Assembly: GCF_014898055.3 (NCBI RefSeq)
Contig: NW_023601104.1
Span: forward strand, 47,552,699-47,616,698
Origin: Talpa occidentalis
Lineage: Eukaryota; Chordata; Mammalia; Eulipotyphla; Talpidae
DNA: 64,000 nt
Reading direction: 5' to 3'
Position numbers and translations under genes: made by a program. Position 1 is the first letter of the stretch; each line of letters begins with the position of its first letter. Below the pieces are notes generated by a model. The model did no database searches. It was not told the origin of the DNA and was given only the letters and a program-made list of their open reading frames with translations. Positions 13,581 to 36,819 of this stretch are shown here, one piece after another.

Positions 13581-14404
13581 CCTACAATATTTTTTTTTTT
13601 TTGGAAGAAAATCACCTTATTTTAATTCACAAACAGTAGCGCCACAAAAGCAGATTTAAGGAAGTCAAACATTTTCCCCATCCCCAAACTCAGTATCATT
13701 TCAGTGAACTTCTAACAATACCGTCTTCCATTGTAATGAAGCCATTAGTGACAGATTTAGCTGGTAGCTTTATACTTGCATTTCACTATCTTTTATATTT
13801 TTGTATTAAATTAACTTCGTCAGGAGAGATGATTTTCCATGCCTTCAATTTGAACTTCTTGATTAGGCTAATCCATTTGCAAATCTGCACTGTTTGAGCA
13901 CCTCACTGAAACCCTCACAAAGCTTGAGGTCACCCTGGTTCTGGGCACACTCCAAAAACTGCTTCATCTCATAGTGGCATGGGCCAAACTGCTGCTGCTG
14001 CTGCTGGTATGCTGGCTGGGTTCCCTGAGGTTCCTGGTAAGTGATGTCAGGCCTTGCGGGCTCAGCATTACTACCTCCACTGAAACACCCAGTGATGGCA
14101 TAACCTATTGTGTATCCAAGAGCAGAGCCCACAGCCACACCTGCTGCAGTGGATGCCATCTGGGCCATGAGGCCTGGCTGACGAGGAGCAGCAGCAGGTG
14201 TGCCAACAGCAGATGGGGGAGCTGCTGCTGGTGGCTGAGCTGCAGGTGGTGGCCTGGATGCAGCTCTCATCTGAGGTGCCCGGCTGGCTGGAGAGGCCAT
14301 GTGGGAAGTGCAGCTACAGCTTCCACGCAGCATCACAATGGCACGGTGGCTCAGCGTCAAGAACAGCGGCACTCGAGACCCAAACTGCCTACAATATTTT
14401 TTTT
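13581..14404 (-). mobile_element. Full extent of the CHCHD2 retroposition (5' UTR, ORF, 3' UTR, poly(A), TSDs)
   Basis: The duplicated target site cctacaatattttttt occurs at 13581-13597 and again at 14388-14404. The T run at 13591-13602 is the poly(A) tail read from the other strand. The 3' UTR covers about 13603-13862. Confidence 0.92.
13863..14333 (-). pseudogene. CHCHD2 processed retrocopy with an intact open reading frame
   Basis: The intronless frame encodes 156 residues starting MLRGSC, and it matches CHCHD2 (MNRR1) along its whole length (human about 151 residues). Visible features are the Ala/Pro-rich N-terminal part, the hydrophobic [19 protein letters not shown] segment, a Gln run, and the CHCH domain with two CX9C motifs ([11 protein letters not shown] and [11 protein letters not shown]), ending RFANGLA. 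The frame is open 13 codons further upstream into the former 5' UTR (to 14372). The copy is followed by a CHCHD2-like 3' UTR, a poly(A) tract and perfect target-site duplications, so it is an L1-mobilised mRNA copy. Several N-terminal arginines are replaced by Cys or His, as expected from CpG decay, which weakens a mitochondrial targeting role. The parent protein works in the mitochondrial intermembrane space. Expression of this copy is unknown. Confidence 0.93.
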
Positions 14405-16150
14405 AAAGAAGAAAACTAAACCCAAAATACAATACAGGTTTCATGCATAATTTGAATGAACTCTGATCTCATAACAGCTTTTATTACAATTAAAAAACTA
14501 CTGATCTTAAATAGTCCAATCTAAAAACAGCTGAAATTTGTGCTTTTCTTCTGCCATCCATGGAAATGATTTTCAGTCCCAATGAAATTTTAAATAATTG
14601 TGGCATTCCTGGGTAACATAAAGCTCAGGAAATCTCATTGTTATATCTGTCATACTTGGTGCAGCATTTCTATTAGAGATGTTCTTTAGCATGAAATGTT
14701 AGCAAGCAATTTAAATAAATTTCATTTTTAACTTTCTGAAGATATTGGCAAATCTTCATTCAGGCTTTTGGCTTTCAAAGGCTGAAGAAATGGTCAAGTG
14801 TGTTTTTGTGTCCTTTTTAAAACTCTTGTTGAAGAAAATGTCCTTTTTATTGCCTAGAATCCCCTTTGTATGTCCTACATTAGCAATTTTTTTTATACCT
14901 CAGTTCCAGAAAAACACTTTGTCTTTCAAGAGGGCTAATACTCTAATTGTTCAATAAATAATATAATGCAGTTTCTTTTTAGTCCAACTTTCCAAGAAAC
15001 TCAACATTAAATACAATTACTGCTCTGTCTTATTATATGTCTCCCCTTTCATATGTTTTAAATCTTTTTGTATGAGTCACTTATTATAAAAAATGTATTC
15101 TTTAGAATTAGTAATAATGTCATCGACATTTTATCCACATTTTAACATTTCTGAAACTATTATGCATCTTATAATTGGTATAGTTTTCACGGAAGTATTT
15201 TTTCTTTATTTACAATTACATCAATAATGATGTCTTGTATTTTATTGCAGTTTAGATTTGACAAAATATTAAAATGTCTTCAATAATTATTCTGTAATAT
15301 GAAAATACTATTATAGCAGGACAATAAAACTGGAAAAACTACGGATGGATTTAAGCTTTATTAAATATCTCAATTTATCTGTATTATATTTCAAAGAGCT
15401 TTGAAGAGTTTGTATTGCACTGACATTTAAAAATTAATGTGTAACAAAGGAATTGGACTTTGCTCTACACAATTATTTCTAAACATTTTGCATTTTGCAT
15501 TATACTCTTTGTTCCAGTAGAAAATGTTATGTGAACTTCACATGAGCAACACTATCAACATATAATTCCCCAGAACCACATGAACAAGATAATTTATTCA
15601 GATCCTAATAAGACTCAACAAAGCTTATTGGATCAATGACTTCAAGTAAGCACCACTGTCATTATCATTTGACCACAACAAACAAATCAACCACATTTCC
15701 CAGCGAGGAGGAGAATAAAATGTTCCACAGTATGTACATTCTAAAAATCATTTCTATAGTGCACCCCTGAAGAAAAGCCTTGGGATCAGCACTAGTGGCT
15801 ACCTGTCTTAGAACTAACTGAAATTTTGCTCTTGACAGATAATATATAAACATATTTTAGAAATTGTTTGACCTGAATGTTACTAATATGGGCATAACCT
15901 GCTGCATTTTTGTTTGGCATTCATAATAATATTTTCTAGTTATCTTGTTATACCAACCTAAAAATCATGTGTTTCTACTGAGGATATACCAATTTCACAG
16001 ATCTCAAGGAAAACACATACCTAGAAGATCTCACTAGTCACTTGCACTCCAGGACTTATTCCTTCTTTTTTCTGTAGTCTTATAGACCTTGTCATTTCCA
16101 CCACCACTGGCATTTGTTTAAACCTTTCCTTGTGGTTTAGACTATAATGA
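14405..16150. other. Intergenic, AT-rich, no gene seen
   Basis: Very AT-rich single-copy-looking sequence from the CHCHD2 retrocopy to the MIR at 16160, with no SINE insertions. Confidence 0.55.
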
Positions 16151-16159
16151 GAGAAAACA

Positions 16160-16370
16160 CAGTATAAACCTGTGGTTAAGGATGTGGATTTTAAATACCC
16201 AGACTCAAATCCTAGGCCTACCTTCTAACAGTGTGACTTGGGACACATCTCTTAATCAATCTTGCCATCATTTGTAAAATCAGGATGATTTCCCCCTTGC
16301 AAGAATGTTACTAAGATTTTATTAGAACATGTATGAAGAGCTTGACACAGTGTTAGGATCATTATTGTTA
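16160..16370 (-). repeat. MIR SINE
   Basis: tgtgacttgggacacatctc, catcatttgtaaaatcagga and gcttgacacagtgttagga match the reverse MIR consensus. Confidence 0.7.
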
Positions 16371-16899
16371 TTAGAATTTAATTACACCTTTGCCAAGAGC
16401 CAAATGGGCAATTACCTGGCCCAAATCTGGCAGTGAGAAAGAAGGGTAAGCTGTCAGCAGACAACTCCCAGCAGTGGAAGTTACAGGCCATCCTTTATAG
16501 GATGGAATGACTAATACCCCACTCTATTCTCCAGAGCATCATGCAAGTTTTTGGAAATGTACAGAGTACAGCAAATAGTCTGTGCATTCAAGGAGCTCAC
16601 AACCTCATATAGAAGAATTCCCACATGCAAGAAATACATAGTAAATAAATAAATAGGAGAGAAGAGACAAATCTCCTTTGCAGAAGAATCACCAATCTAT
16701 TTCTGTAACTATTCTACTTTCAAGGAAGTTGAACATAACAAAGAAGACAGCATGGAAAGAGTGGAGGGAGAAAGAGTAACGTGCCTGAAGCAACCTAGCA
16801 AACAAAACCTCAGTTAGGTGACTAATGTTAACATCAACACTTTTGTATATATCTTTGATATGAAGTAATGAGAATGTTACTTCACCTCTGTGGTCTTCC

Positions 16900-17375
16900 T
16901 CCCAAAACTCATAACCCTGGTTGAATGATAAGAAAAACACTAGGCAAATCCCAATTGAGGGGCATTATACAAAATACCTGATCAGTACTCTTCAAAACTG
17001 CCATGGTCATCAAAATGAAGAACATCTGAGAAAGTGTCACAGCCAAAAGGAGCCTAAGAAGTCACATCAATTTAATGTAATAGTGTATCCTGAATGGGGC
17101 CCTGAAATAGAAAATGGGGCCCTGAAATAGAGAATGGGGTCCTGAAATAGAAAAAGGACATTAGGTAAAAATAAGGAAAATTGAAAAATTTATAGACTTT
17201 AGTTAACAACAATCTATCAGTATTGGTTCATTAATTGTAACAATTGTACCATACTAAAGTAAGATGCTAATAATGAGGAAACTGGGTATATGGGAACTTT
17301 TTGTGCTATCTTAATGATTTTCTGTAAACCTAAAAATGTTCTGAATAAAAAGTTTTTTTCAAAAAAAGGTGAAAA
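16900..17375 (+). mobile_element. Probable L1-related 3' end fragment
   Basis: The sequence ends tgttctgaataaaaag plus a T/A-rich tail. It contains the L1-like stretch tgtaccatactaaagtaaga and a 3 x 20-bp tandem repeat. The family call is tentative. Confidence 0.55.
17094..17153. repeat. 20-bp tandem repeat, three copies
   Basis: The unit atggggccctgaaatagaaa occurs three times in succession with one or two changes per copy. Confidence 0.9.
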
Positions 17376-17392
17376 TGGCATGACAAACTGAG

Positions 17393-17530
17393 GCTGATTC
17401 CTTCATTCAACAAATATTTCTTGAGTACCTATTATGTGCTAGACACTTTCCTGGGGAATGGGGATACAGAAAGGAACAAGAGAGAAAGATCCTTGACCTT
17501 GAGGAGTTTATATGGGTTGTGCTCAGGGCC
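17393..17530 (-). repeat. L2 3' end fragment
   Basis: ttcattcaacaaatatttct, ctattatgtgctagacactt and ggggatacagaaaggaacaa follow the reverse L2 3' end consensus. Confidence 0.75.
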
Positions 17531-19168
17531 TTGTAGAACTAATTATATGTTCCTGTAGTTGTAGCATTCCTTGCTTAGGAGGGAAGTTTCAGTGGCATTC
17601 CAGGGGCAATGGGACTTTCACTACCTCTTGTGAAGAAGGGGTAAGCATGGCCCAGGGTCAAGTTTAGAAGTGAGAGGTGAACAGAAAACAGCCTGTATAA
17701 GAAAAGATGGGTGCTAGAACAACTGGGAGCCAAGATGGCACAGCCAGAGTTTCCTAAGGCCTCCAAGAAAACATCACAGCACCTGAAGAATTTTTATGCC
17801 CCGGGAGCATTTGCACAGTCACAGAGCATGGCCAATGGAAGGTTCCTTCCAATTGCTTGGTCTAATTCCCTTCACTTTATAGGAAAGGAAACTGAGGCCC
17901 AGAAAAAGAAAGTCACAGGCTATCTGAATCAATTTTTAAATTTTCACTCCTCAGAGACTACGAACATTTATTCTACTACTAGAAATCATCATAAACTGAA
18001 AGATTAGATAGAAATACTTGCTTGATGTGTGAAACAGGAAGGGAAATCAGGGAAATTAGACATAAAATGAACAACGATGCAGGTTAAATAAGATAAGTAA
18101 TAGGAGTTTCTAAACTGATTATCCTCTAACCAATCAAAGAAACTTATGAAATACTGTAGGTTAAACTGTAGCCTTCCTAAAAGGGAACAAAATTGATTTA
18201 AGGTCATTCCAGTGAAATAAAACTGAGTTACTACGTATTGCATTAGCTCAGTAACGTTTGCAGGGGAATTGAAGTGGTATAAGAGGTGGGGCAGGACTGA
18301 TTTTTCTTTAAATAAATAACAACAAAAACATAAAACTTCAGGGTAACAACAGAGTCACAATCAGGTAAGAATAGGACAGAGGGGACCTGTAAACTAATCT
18401 CATCTCTGTGGCAATGAGCCAAATCCAAACAGATAGCATGCTATTCTTGAGAAACCCTTTTAAGGCTGTCAACAGCATCCTAAAGCCTCCAGATTCCACT
18501 TAGAATATCAGTTTTGGAGGCAGCTCACTCCCTTAATAATGTTACCCATTCTGCACAGAGTTAGAAATGTGACCAGACAGCACACTCAGAGAAAATTACT
18601 TTTGAAATTGAGCTTTCAACCTTTCTGTTAAGGATTGTTTTTAAACAACCATCAGGCCAGAAGATGCTTCTATGTTTTATCAGGGGAACACAGTAGGCAC
18701 ATTTAAGGTGAAATTTTAACGAAAAGTTAATGAGAGAAGAATGAAAAATTAGAATTATTAGCTTAACCTCTAATATTTAACTAAGTATTATGCACCTGGG
18801 GGAGCATATTAAAATCATCCAGAGAGCTTTAAAAGATTTCTAATGCCCTGGCCCCATCCCAGGTCAATTATTTTCCAGTCTCTTGTGGGGGCAGAGGACT
18901 CAGGATTCACTTCTTTTTAAAGCTCCCCAGGTGATTTCACTGTGTAGCCCAGTTAGAAACCCAATACTCTACGGGGAATTAGTCTAAATTCTGAATATCA
19001 AATATTCTTAATTAATGCAGGATAAACTAACGAGGTTTATCCTAGTAGTACAATACCCTGGAATTCCACCCAATAGAATACAAAACTATAATTTTAACAA
19101 CATGTCTTTTAAAGTTAAACGTTCTCAGATTTCCTTGACTTTCCTCTCTTCTCAGATATTTCCACAGT
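17531..19168. other. Intergenic, no gene seen
   Basis: Includes a small MIR-like piece near 17880-17925 and the MER5-like remnant. Otherwise unremarkable. Confidence 0.55.
18785..18970. mobile_element. MER5-like DNA transposon remnant
   Basis: Contains cacctgggggagcatattaa, agagctttaaaagatttcta and ctccccaggtgatttcac, resembling the MER5 group of hAT elements. Confidence 0.6.
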
Positions 19169-19185
19169 AAAAGCTACTACCTCTT

Positions 19186-19514
19186 GGGCCTCCCCGGTGG
19201 CGCAGCGGTTGAGCGCTGGGTTGCGAAGCTGCCCACAGCCTCTTCGGCGCCGGTTCGATCCCCGGCTGCTCCCCGGCCCCGGAGGAGGATCCCACATGGT
19301 GCGCAGACCTCTCCTGCCACCCGCTGCTCCCCTCAGCAGTGTGCTTCGGTCCTTCTGCCTGTTCTGCTCCTCGCTCTGGCTCTGGTGAATTCTCTCACCC
19401 TCCCGCGCTTCTGACTATACCCAGTGCATGTATAAACAAAACAAACAAACAAATATAATAAATAAATAAATAAAAACATGCCTCTATAAAAAAAAAAAAA
19501 CCACAAAAAAAAAA
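19186..19514 (+). repeat. Young tRNA-derived SINE with extra 3' tail
   Basis: The head is well conserved and CpG-rich. After the AATAAA tail it carries an additional aaacatgcctctataaa segment. Target-site duplication aaaagctactacctctt is at 19169-19185 and 19515-19531. Confidence 0.92.
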
Positions 19515-19531
19515 AAAAGCTACTACCTCTT

Positions 19532-20253
19532 AAGTTCAGATATTTTCCCCTCAATATACTTATGGTGAGCACAAGGTACAAACTAAGGGAGAAAGAGAAA
19601 TTTTACCCCACCTGCCACACCCTCCTTGCTTGGCCTTTCAAAACATAAAAAAAAGATTAATTTCTCTTAAATGTTTCAAAACAAAATAATTAAAATGTAT
19701 CTTTGGGTAAACTCGTGAAACTCAATGAGGTATTTCCTTTATTTTTTAATAGACACAGACTCAGGGTCAATCACGGAAATAGTTGCATAGTTTGGACTCT
19801 GCCAAAAGGCTCAGCGCTATTACATCATAACCAGGTGATGCCCTTTGGGAGTTCTGAATAGCATGCACCCCTGTGGCCACCTAGGTATCTGCCTGCTGAG
19901 CTGTGGGGTGGTAACTTCTCCTGGATGCCAACTCCCCCTATTTTATGTAGTATCATGACAAATAGACCCACCCTAATTGGAGGCGGTTATCCAACCTTGA
20001 TTGAAGACACTCAATAAACAATAATGAAAAAAGACAGCTATAATTATCCTGCAGACTTGAAATTTCCCCCAAGGACATTATTAGGGGTGGTCACTAGATT
20101 ACTGGATTTCTAAGAAGGGAGAAACTCTACCATGGAAAGGATTAAATCTTTAAAGAAGTCATGAAAATACAACTCAATTCCCACCCCCTCCAAGTCCACA
20201 AATGTTATTTAATGCGCTTTTCTCCCCAGAAAACATTCAGGGAGTAAAGGTTT
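19532..20253. other. Intergenic between two young SINEs, nothing recognised
   Basis: Unique-looking sequence between the paired SINE copies, with no gene or repeat that I can name. Confidence 0.55.
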
Positions 20254-20270
20254 AAAATAAAGGCAGACCA

Positions 20271-20617
20271 GGCCTCCCCGGTGGCGCAGCGGTTGAGCGC
20301 TGGGTTGCGAAGCTGCCGGCGACCTCTGCGGCGCAGCGGTTCGATCCCCAGCTGCTCCCCGGCCACTGGAGGAGGGTCCCACATGGCGTGCAGACCTCTC
20401 CTGCCGCCCGCTGCTCCCCTCAGCAGTGTACTTCAGTCCTTCTGCCTGCTCTGCTCCCCGCTCTGGCTCTGGTGAATTCTCTCGCCCTCCCGCGCTTCTG
20501 ACTGTACCCAGTGCATGTATAAACAAAACAAACAAACAAACAAATAAATAAATAAATAAAAACATGCCTCTATAAATAAAAAAAAAAAGTGTTAAAAAAA
20601 AAAATAAAAAATAAAAT
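20271..20617 (+). repeat. Young tRNA-derived SINE with the same extra 3' tail
   Basis: Nearly identical to the copy at 19186, including the aaacatgcctctataaa tail. Target-site duplication aaaataaaggcagacc is at 20254-20269 and 20618-20633. Confidence 0.92.
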
Positions 20618-20744
20618 AAAATAAAGGCAGACCCCCCAGTTGACTAGTATAAACATTGACTCATTCCTGATCAAGAGGCTCATCATTAGACTATTACAAT
20701 ATTTGCTTCCAGGTGGTGGTGGTAGGTTTGCTTTCCTATTATAA

Positions 20745-21115
20745 TATAAAATGAATGGGAATAGTATTCAGCAATAAAAAGGAGGTACTCATACATGCTA
20801 CATGGATGAATCCCAAAAACATTATGCTCAGTAAATGAAGTCTTATATTTTATCATTACACTTTTACGAAATGTTCACAAAAGGGAAATCTACAGAGGCA
20901 GAGAGAGATTGGGATCAGAGAGGTAGTTGACTGTCAATGGCCAGAAGGGGTCCTTCTGGGGATAAAAGTCTTGTAAAATTAATTGTGGTAATGGTTGTAA
21001 AACCATAAACTCACTTCTGAAAACAGGCAATTGCACGCTTAAAATAGATGGGTTTATGGCATACAAATTGTTGACTAGTCTTTGGACCTAAATAAAATTC
21101 TATTCTTTGGACTAA
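20745..21115 (+). mobile_element. Old L1 3' end fragment
   Basis: Shows catgctacatggatgaatcc, attatgctcagtaaatgaag and cttaaaatagatgggtttat, which are conserved parts of old mammalian L1 3' ends. Confidence 0.75.
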
Positions 21116-21283
21116 ATAAAACTGAGTAAAACAGCATAAGGCAACCTCTCCTGGGTCTGCTTCCTCAGTTGCCAAGCAGATCAATTCACTGTCCTGCGAA
21201 TTCGTGAATTTGGCTCTTCCACTTCCACCCGTAAAAAGTTATCAGGAGAGAGGAAAGAGGGAGGGGGTTGGAGATGAGAGATG

Positions 21284-21320
21284 GCAGGAAGGGAGGGAGG
21301 GAGGGAGAGAGAGAGAGACA
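21284..21320. repeat. Purine microsatellite (GGGA)n(GA)n
   Basis: A run of ggga units followed by ga units, about 37 bp, some 650 bp upstream of the COCH CpG island. Confidence 0.9.
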
Positions 21321-21575
21321 TATTACCAAATCTCATCTCATATTACGTGCAATCTCGACACCAGGTCTAGGAATTTGGAAGGCAATGAATCGTAAATATC
21401 CTTCTTGAACTAGAAAAGAAGAAAAAGCCAATGTAATGAGGTGCCCAGGACACCTCATAAGGGTTGTCCTACCCATTTCACTAAAGTGAGTCTGAGGGGA
21501 TGGGAGGGGTATAATCCACTCCCACTCCAAAAGAGACCAAGGGGAAGGCTGGATGCCTAAAGAATACCAATCCCA

Positions 21576-21865
21576 GGGCCTCCCTGGTGGCGCAAGGGGT
21601 TAAGCACCGCACTATGAAACAATCCACAGCCTCTGCAGCACAAATTCCATCCCCAGTCAGCCAGGGAGCTACCCACGTGGTGCGGCAGACCTCTTCTGTT
21701 CCCCCCCCCCACTCCCCTCAGCAGTGTATTTCAGTCATTCTGCCTGTTCTGCTCCCCACTTTGTCTCTGGTGAATTCTCTCACCACCACCGCCCCCCCCG
21801 CCCCCGCGTCTCTGGCCTGTACCCCAGCTCTTGTATGCATAAGTAATTAAGTCTTTAAAAAACAA
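21576..21865 (+). repeat. tRNA-derived SINE just upstream of the CpG island
   Basis: Contains two C-homopolymer stretches. The flanking duplication accaatcc is at 21566-21573 and 21868-21875. It ends less than 100 bp before the COCH CpG island. Confidence 0.88.
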
Positions 21866-22439
21866 CCACCAATCCATTGGCCAGGGTTTCACACAAATAC
21901 CGGGCATATGTTTATCAAACCCACCGTAGGCTTTACATTAGAAGGAACTTGCTTTCCAGTGGGGCCGCGAAGTTGGGAAGTTTTGTTCTGAGGCCGCGCG
22001 GACGCGGTAGCGCTCCCGGGGCCCAAGGCCGCTCAGTGGGCGGCGGCGCCCAGGAAAACGCGGGTCTCCGGGTCGCCGCGAGGGGCGCGGCCCGTCAGGA
22101 AGCCTCCCCCCGCCGCGGCCCAGCCCGCACGCCCCGCGTCGCCTCACACTCGCTCCACGGCCCCTGACGCCGGCTCCAGTGGCGTCCCAGGACGCCGGCC
22201 CCGGACTTCGCGCCTCCCTCGGGGACAGCCGTGGCGTCCAGGTGCCCGAGCCGCGCGCCGCGGGGGGAGGCGCCTCGCTGGGCCGCGCCCGGGGCCGGAG
22301 CGTTTGGGGGGGCGAGGGCGGGGCTGGACGGCCGCCGCCCGGCCCGAGGGGCCCGGCTCCCAGCCCCCTCCCCCGGGACCCCGCACAGTGCTCATGCGCG
22401 CGGTCGGCCTTATAGCGGCGGCGGGCGGCGCGCTCTCCG

Positions 22440-22469
22440 CACTCAGCGCAGCCGGGCGCGTCCCCTCAG
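22440..22469 (+). other. COCH: Possible non-coding exon 1 of COCH
   Basis: A start about 25-30 nt downstream of the TATA-like element, and a donor-like CAG/GTGCAG at 22469/22470, fit a short untranslated exon spliced to 22787. No transcript evidence is available; other donors in this GC-rich tract are possible. Confidence 0.35.
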
Positions 22470-22808
22470 GTGCAGAGCCCCGGCCCGCCCGCCCGCGCGC
22501 CCTGTCTCTCCTCCGGTCTCTGTCTGTCAGGCTCCGCACAGCCCCCTCCCCGGGGCCGGCGTTGCCTATCGATTCTGGGCTTAGCTCGATTTGCAGTCGG
22601 AGCGTCGCCTCCAGATCGAGAGGGGCGCTAGCTCGGGCGCAGCGGCGTGTGCGCGCTCCTCGCTTCCCGCGGCCGCCTCGAGGTTTCCGAGGAGCCGGGG
22701 TTGGAGCAGTGGGCGAGGGCGGTGCGGCGGGGAAGTCGGGACCTGGGTTCCCCGGGCGCCTCCCTCGCATTCTCCCTCTCTCGCAGGTGCGGCTATCCCT
22801 CGACTACC

Positions 22809-34776
<11,968 letters not shown>

Positions 34777-35545
34777 TGATGACATTTTGACAACTGAAAG
34801 AAAAGTGCAAGGCACCAAATGTATAAGTGTATTCTTGTAATGCTGCAACAATATATAGATTACTAGGATGAGATACAAAACTATTAAAGATGTCAACAGC
34901 TATTTTAAACAAACAAGCATTCATTTAAAGCTACTACTTTCTAATTACAATTTAGACTTAATTGTTCAAAACATTCTGCTGAAGCTTCATAATCATGACT
35001 CTTAGAAACTCAGGAAAGAAGAGATATTATGGATTAAAATATTAGTTCTAACATGCCTACTACATGTATACATATGCAAATTCCAGAGCTCTTAATAAAA
35101 GAATTTGATACTTAGAACAAAAGCAATATTCCTTTTCTAATCATTCTGTATTGAATATAAGGAAAAAGAAACAAATAGAAAGCATTTTTACCCAAGTAGA
35201 TGCTGTCTTAAAGCCAACAAGAGCTATTACTTGATATACAAAAAAGCTATAATTATGTGTCAAGCTTCTTCTGTAGTGTACATAACTGAATTACACTGAA
35301 GATAGGATTGTCTGGTATTTTTCTATTTATATCCTTAATTTTATATGTGTACAGATATATTTAGCTTGTACTTTAAAAGTCACCCATACACTTAAAAAAA
35401 TGTTAAACTGGTCAATTTTTACTTGCCACTTATACTTTAATTAGCTTTTAGAAAAAAAAAAAAAAACCCACCTATTTCAAATAGGAGACCTGCAGGAAAA
35501 AATACTATAGTTGAATACTTAACAATAAAACTGTTAGTGACGAGT
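34777..35545 (+). other. COCH: COCH 3' UTR with candidate polyadenylation signals
   Basis: AT-rich sequence without repeats follows the stop codon. AATAAA at 35524-35529 is followed within about 20 nt by a T/G-rich stretch and is the best end. A proximal AATAAA at 35094-35099 could give a shorter isoform. The end coordinate is inferred. Confidence 0.7.
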
Positions 35546-35906
35546 ATTCTAAGATGTCTTTTTCTTACTCCAACGCCTCTTTATAGGACATGGTAAAAAT
35601 TCTGTATTCACTAGTTCATTTGGAAAGAATTGCCTTAAAATCATGTAATAAGTGTATTTCCTTTTTTTTGGTGAGAACATATTTGAATTATTTTATTTTA
35701 TATAATTCTTACATCTTTTTTCATCTTTGCATAATGTATGCATATATTTCCTTTTTTACTGTTCTAGGATTATAACAACTGCTACCTAATATGAGACCTA
35801 GTATGAGATACTTTTAATTACTTGAATTCAACAAATTTTTTGTAATTAACAATACTTTTACTTAAATGTGCTTATGAAGATGGTTCCCAAGAAAAGTGAA
35901 CATCAG

Positions 35907-36202
35907 CAGCAGTCTTTCTGCCCACCTATGACTATGCAGTTGCTCCTTTTCATCAACACTCTCTCTGCAAGGCAGCAGCCTTCCTGCCTTGCCTGTACCA
36001 AACTGGGCTTCTCTTTACTGACCTTCCTCAGCAGAGGCAGCTCTCCTCAAGGCCGCCCACCTGTGACTATCAGTCCTCTCTCTTAGCAAACCTGTCCCTT
36101 TTCAGGGCAGCCCTTTCTGCCCCTTTATGTCTATGCAAGTGTCCTTTATTCTTCTCTCCCATTTATAATAAACCTGCCCTTTTGGATTTAAAATAAAAAA
36201 AC
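35907..36202 (+). mobile_element. Unidentified retroposed sequence with 12-bp target-site duplication
   Basis: The sequence agtgaacatcag occurs at 35895-35906 and again at 36203-36214. Between them is about 296 bp of C/T-rich sequence ending in AATAAA-containing, A-rich tail (about 36170-36201). The interior consists of about three diverged 70-bp units sharing ctgcccacctatgactatgc-like starts. I recognise no known family or gene. Confidence 0.65.
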
Positions 36203-36550
36203 AGTGAACATCAGAACTCCTCTAGTGGGACTTCACCAAGAACTCTCCCCTCAAATGGAGGTGCTCGATTATCCCATACTACCTTGTACTGACAGAGCTA
36301 TCATACCCCCTCATCCACCTGTGCACCACCTTTTCTCCCTTTATATATACACCAGTCCTAAATGAAATGGTTTACAACCAGTTAATCTACAAAAAAATGT
36401 TAACTGGTTAAAATAATACACTCCAGGAAACTTTTGAGGATTAATTTTTTAGTTCATGTAAAAGGAATGAATTGAAATTGCCTCTACACTACACAAAAAC
36501 TTAACAGTATTGGAAGACAAAAACACTCCCCCTCTTTTAATGTTTTATTT

Positions 36551-36808
36551 TTTAAGATTTTATTTATGTATGCAAGAACTGGGGTGTAGGTCAGAGGTGA
36601 AAGGTGTTTGTAAAGATTCACCACAGAGTGGGGAGCAGAACAGGCAGATCTACTGAAATACACTGCTGAGTGGAGCAGCGGGCAAAAATGGAGAGATCTG
36701 CTAAGCTGTGTGGGTTAGCTCCCTGGCTGGGAATTGAATTCATGGTGCAGTGGCTGGCAGATAGCTGATAGTGCTGAGACTTTAACCCCTGCACCACCAA
36801 GGAGGCCC
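36551..36808 (-). repeat. tRNA-derived SINE between COCH and STRN3
   Basis: Minus orientation, diverged. Imperfect flanking duplication ctcccc(c/t)ctttt at about 36526 and 36807. Confidence 0.85.
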
Positions 36809-36819
36809 TCCCCCACTTT

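Noticed and set aside
13974..14450. 158-codon plus-strand frame opposite the CHCHD2 retrocopy
   Set aside because: It is the antisense shadow of the CHCHD2-derived frame.
19186..19280. tRNA-like A and B boxes that could suggest a tRNA gene
   Set aside because: The boxes belong to SINE heads repeated throughout the window; no cloverleaf with proper acceptor stem is formed.
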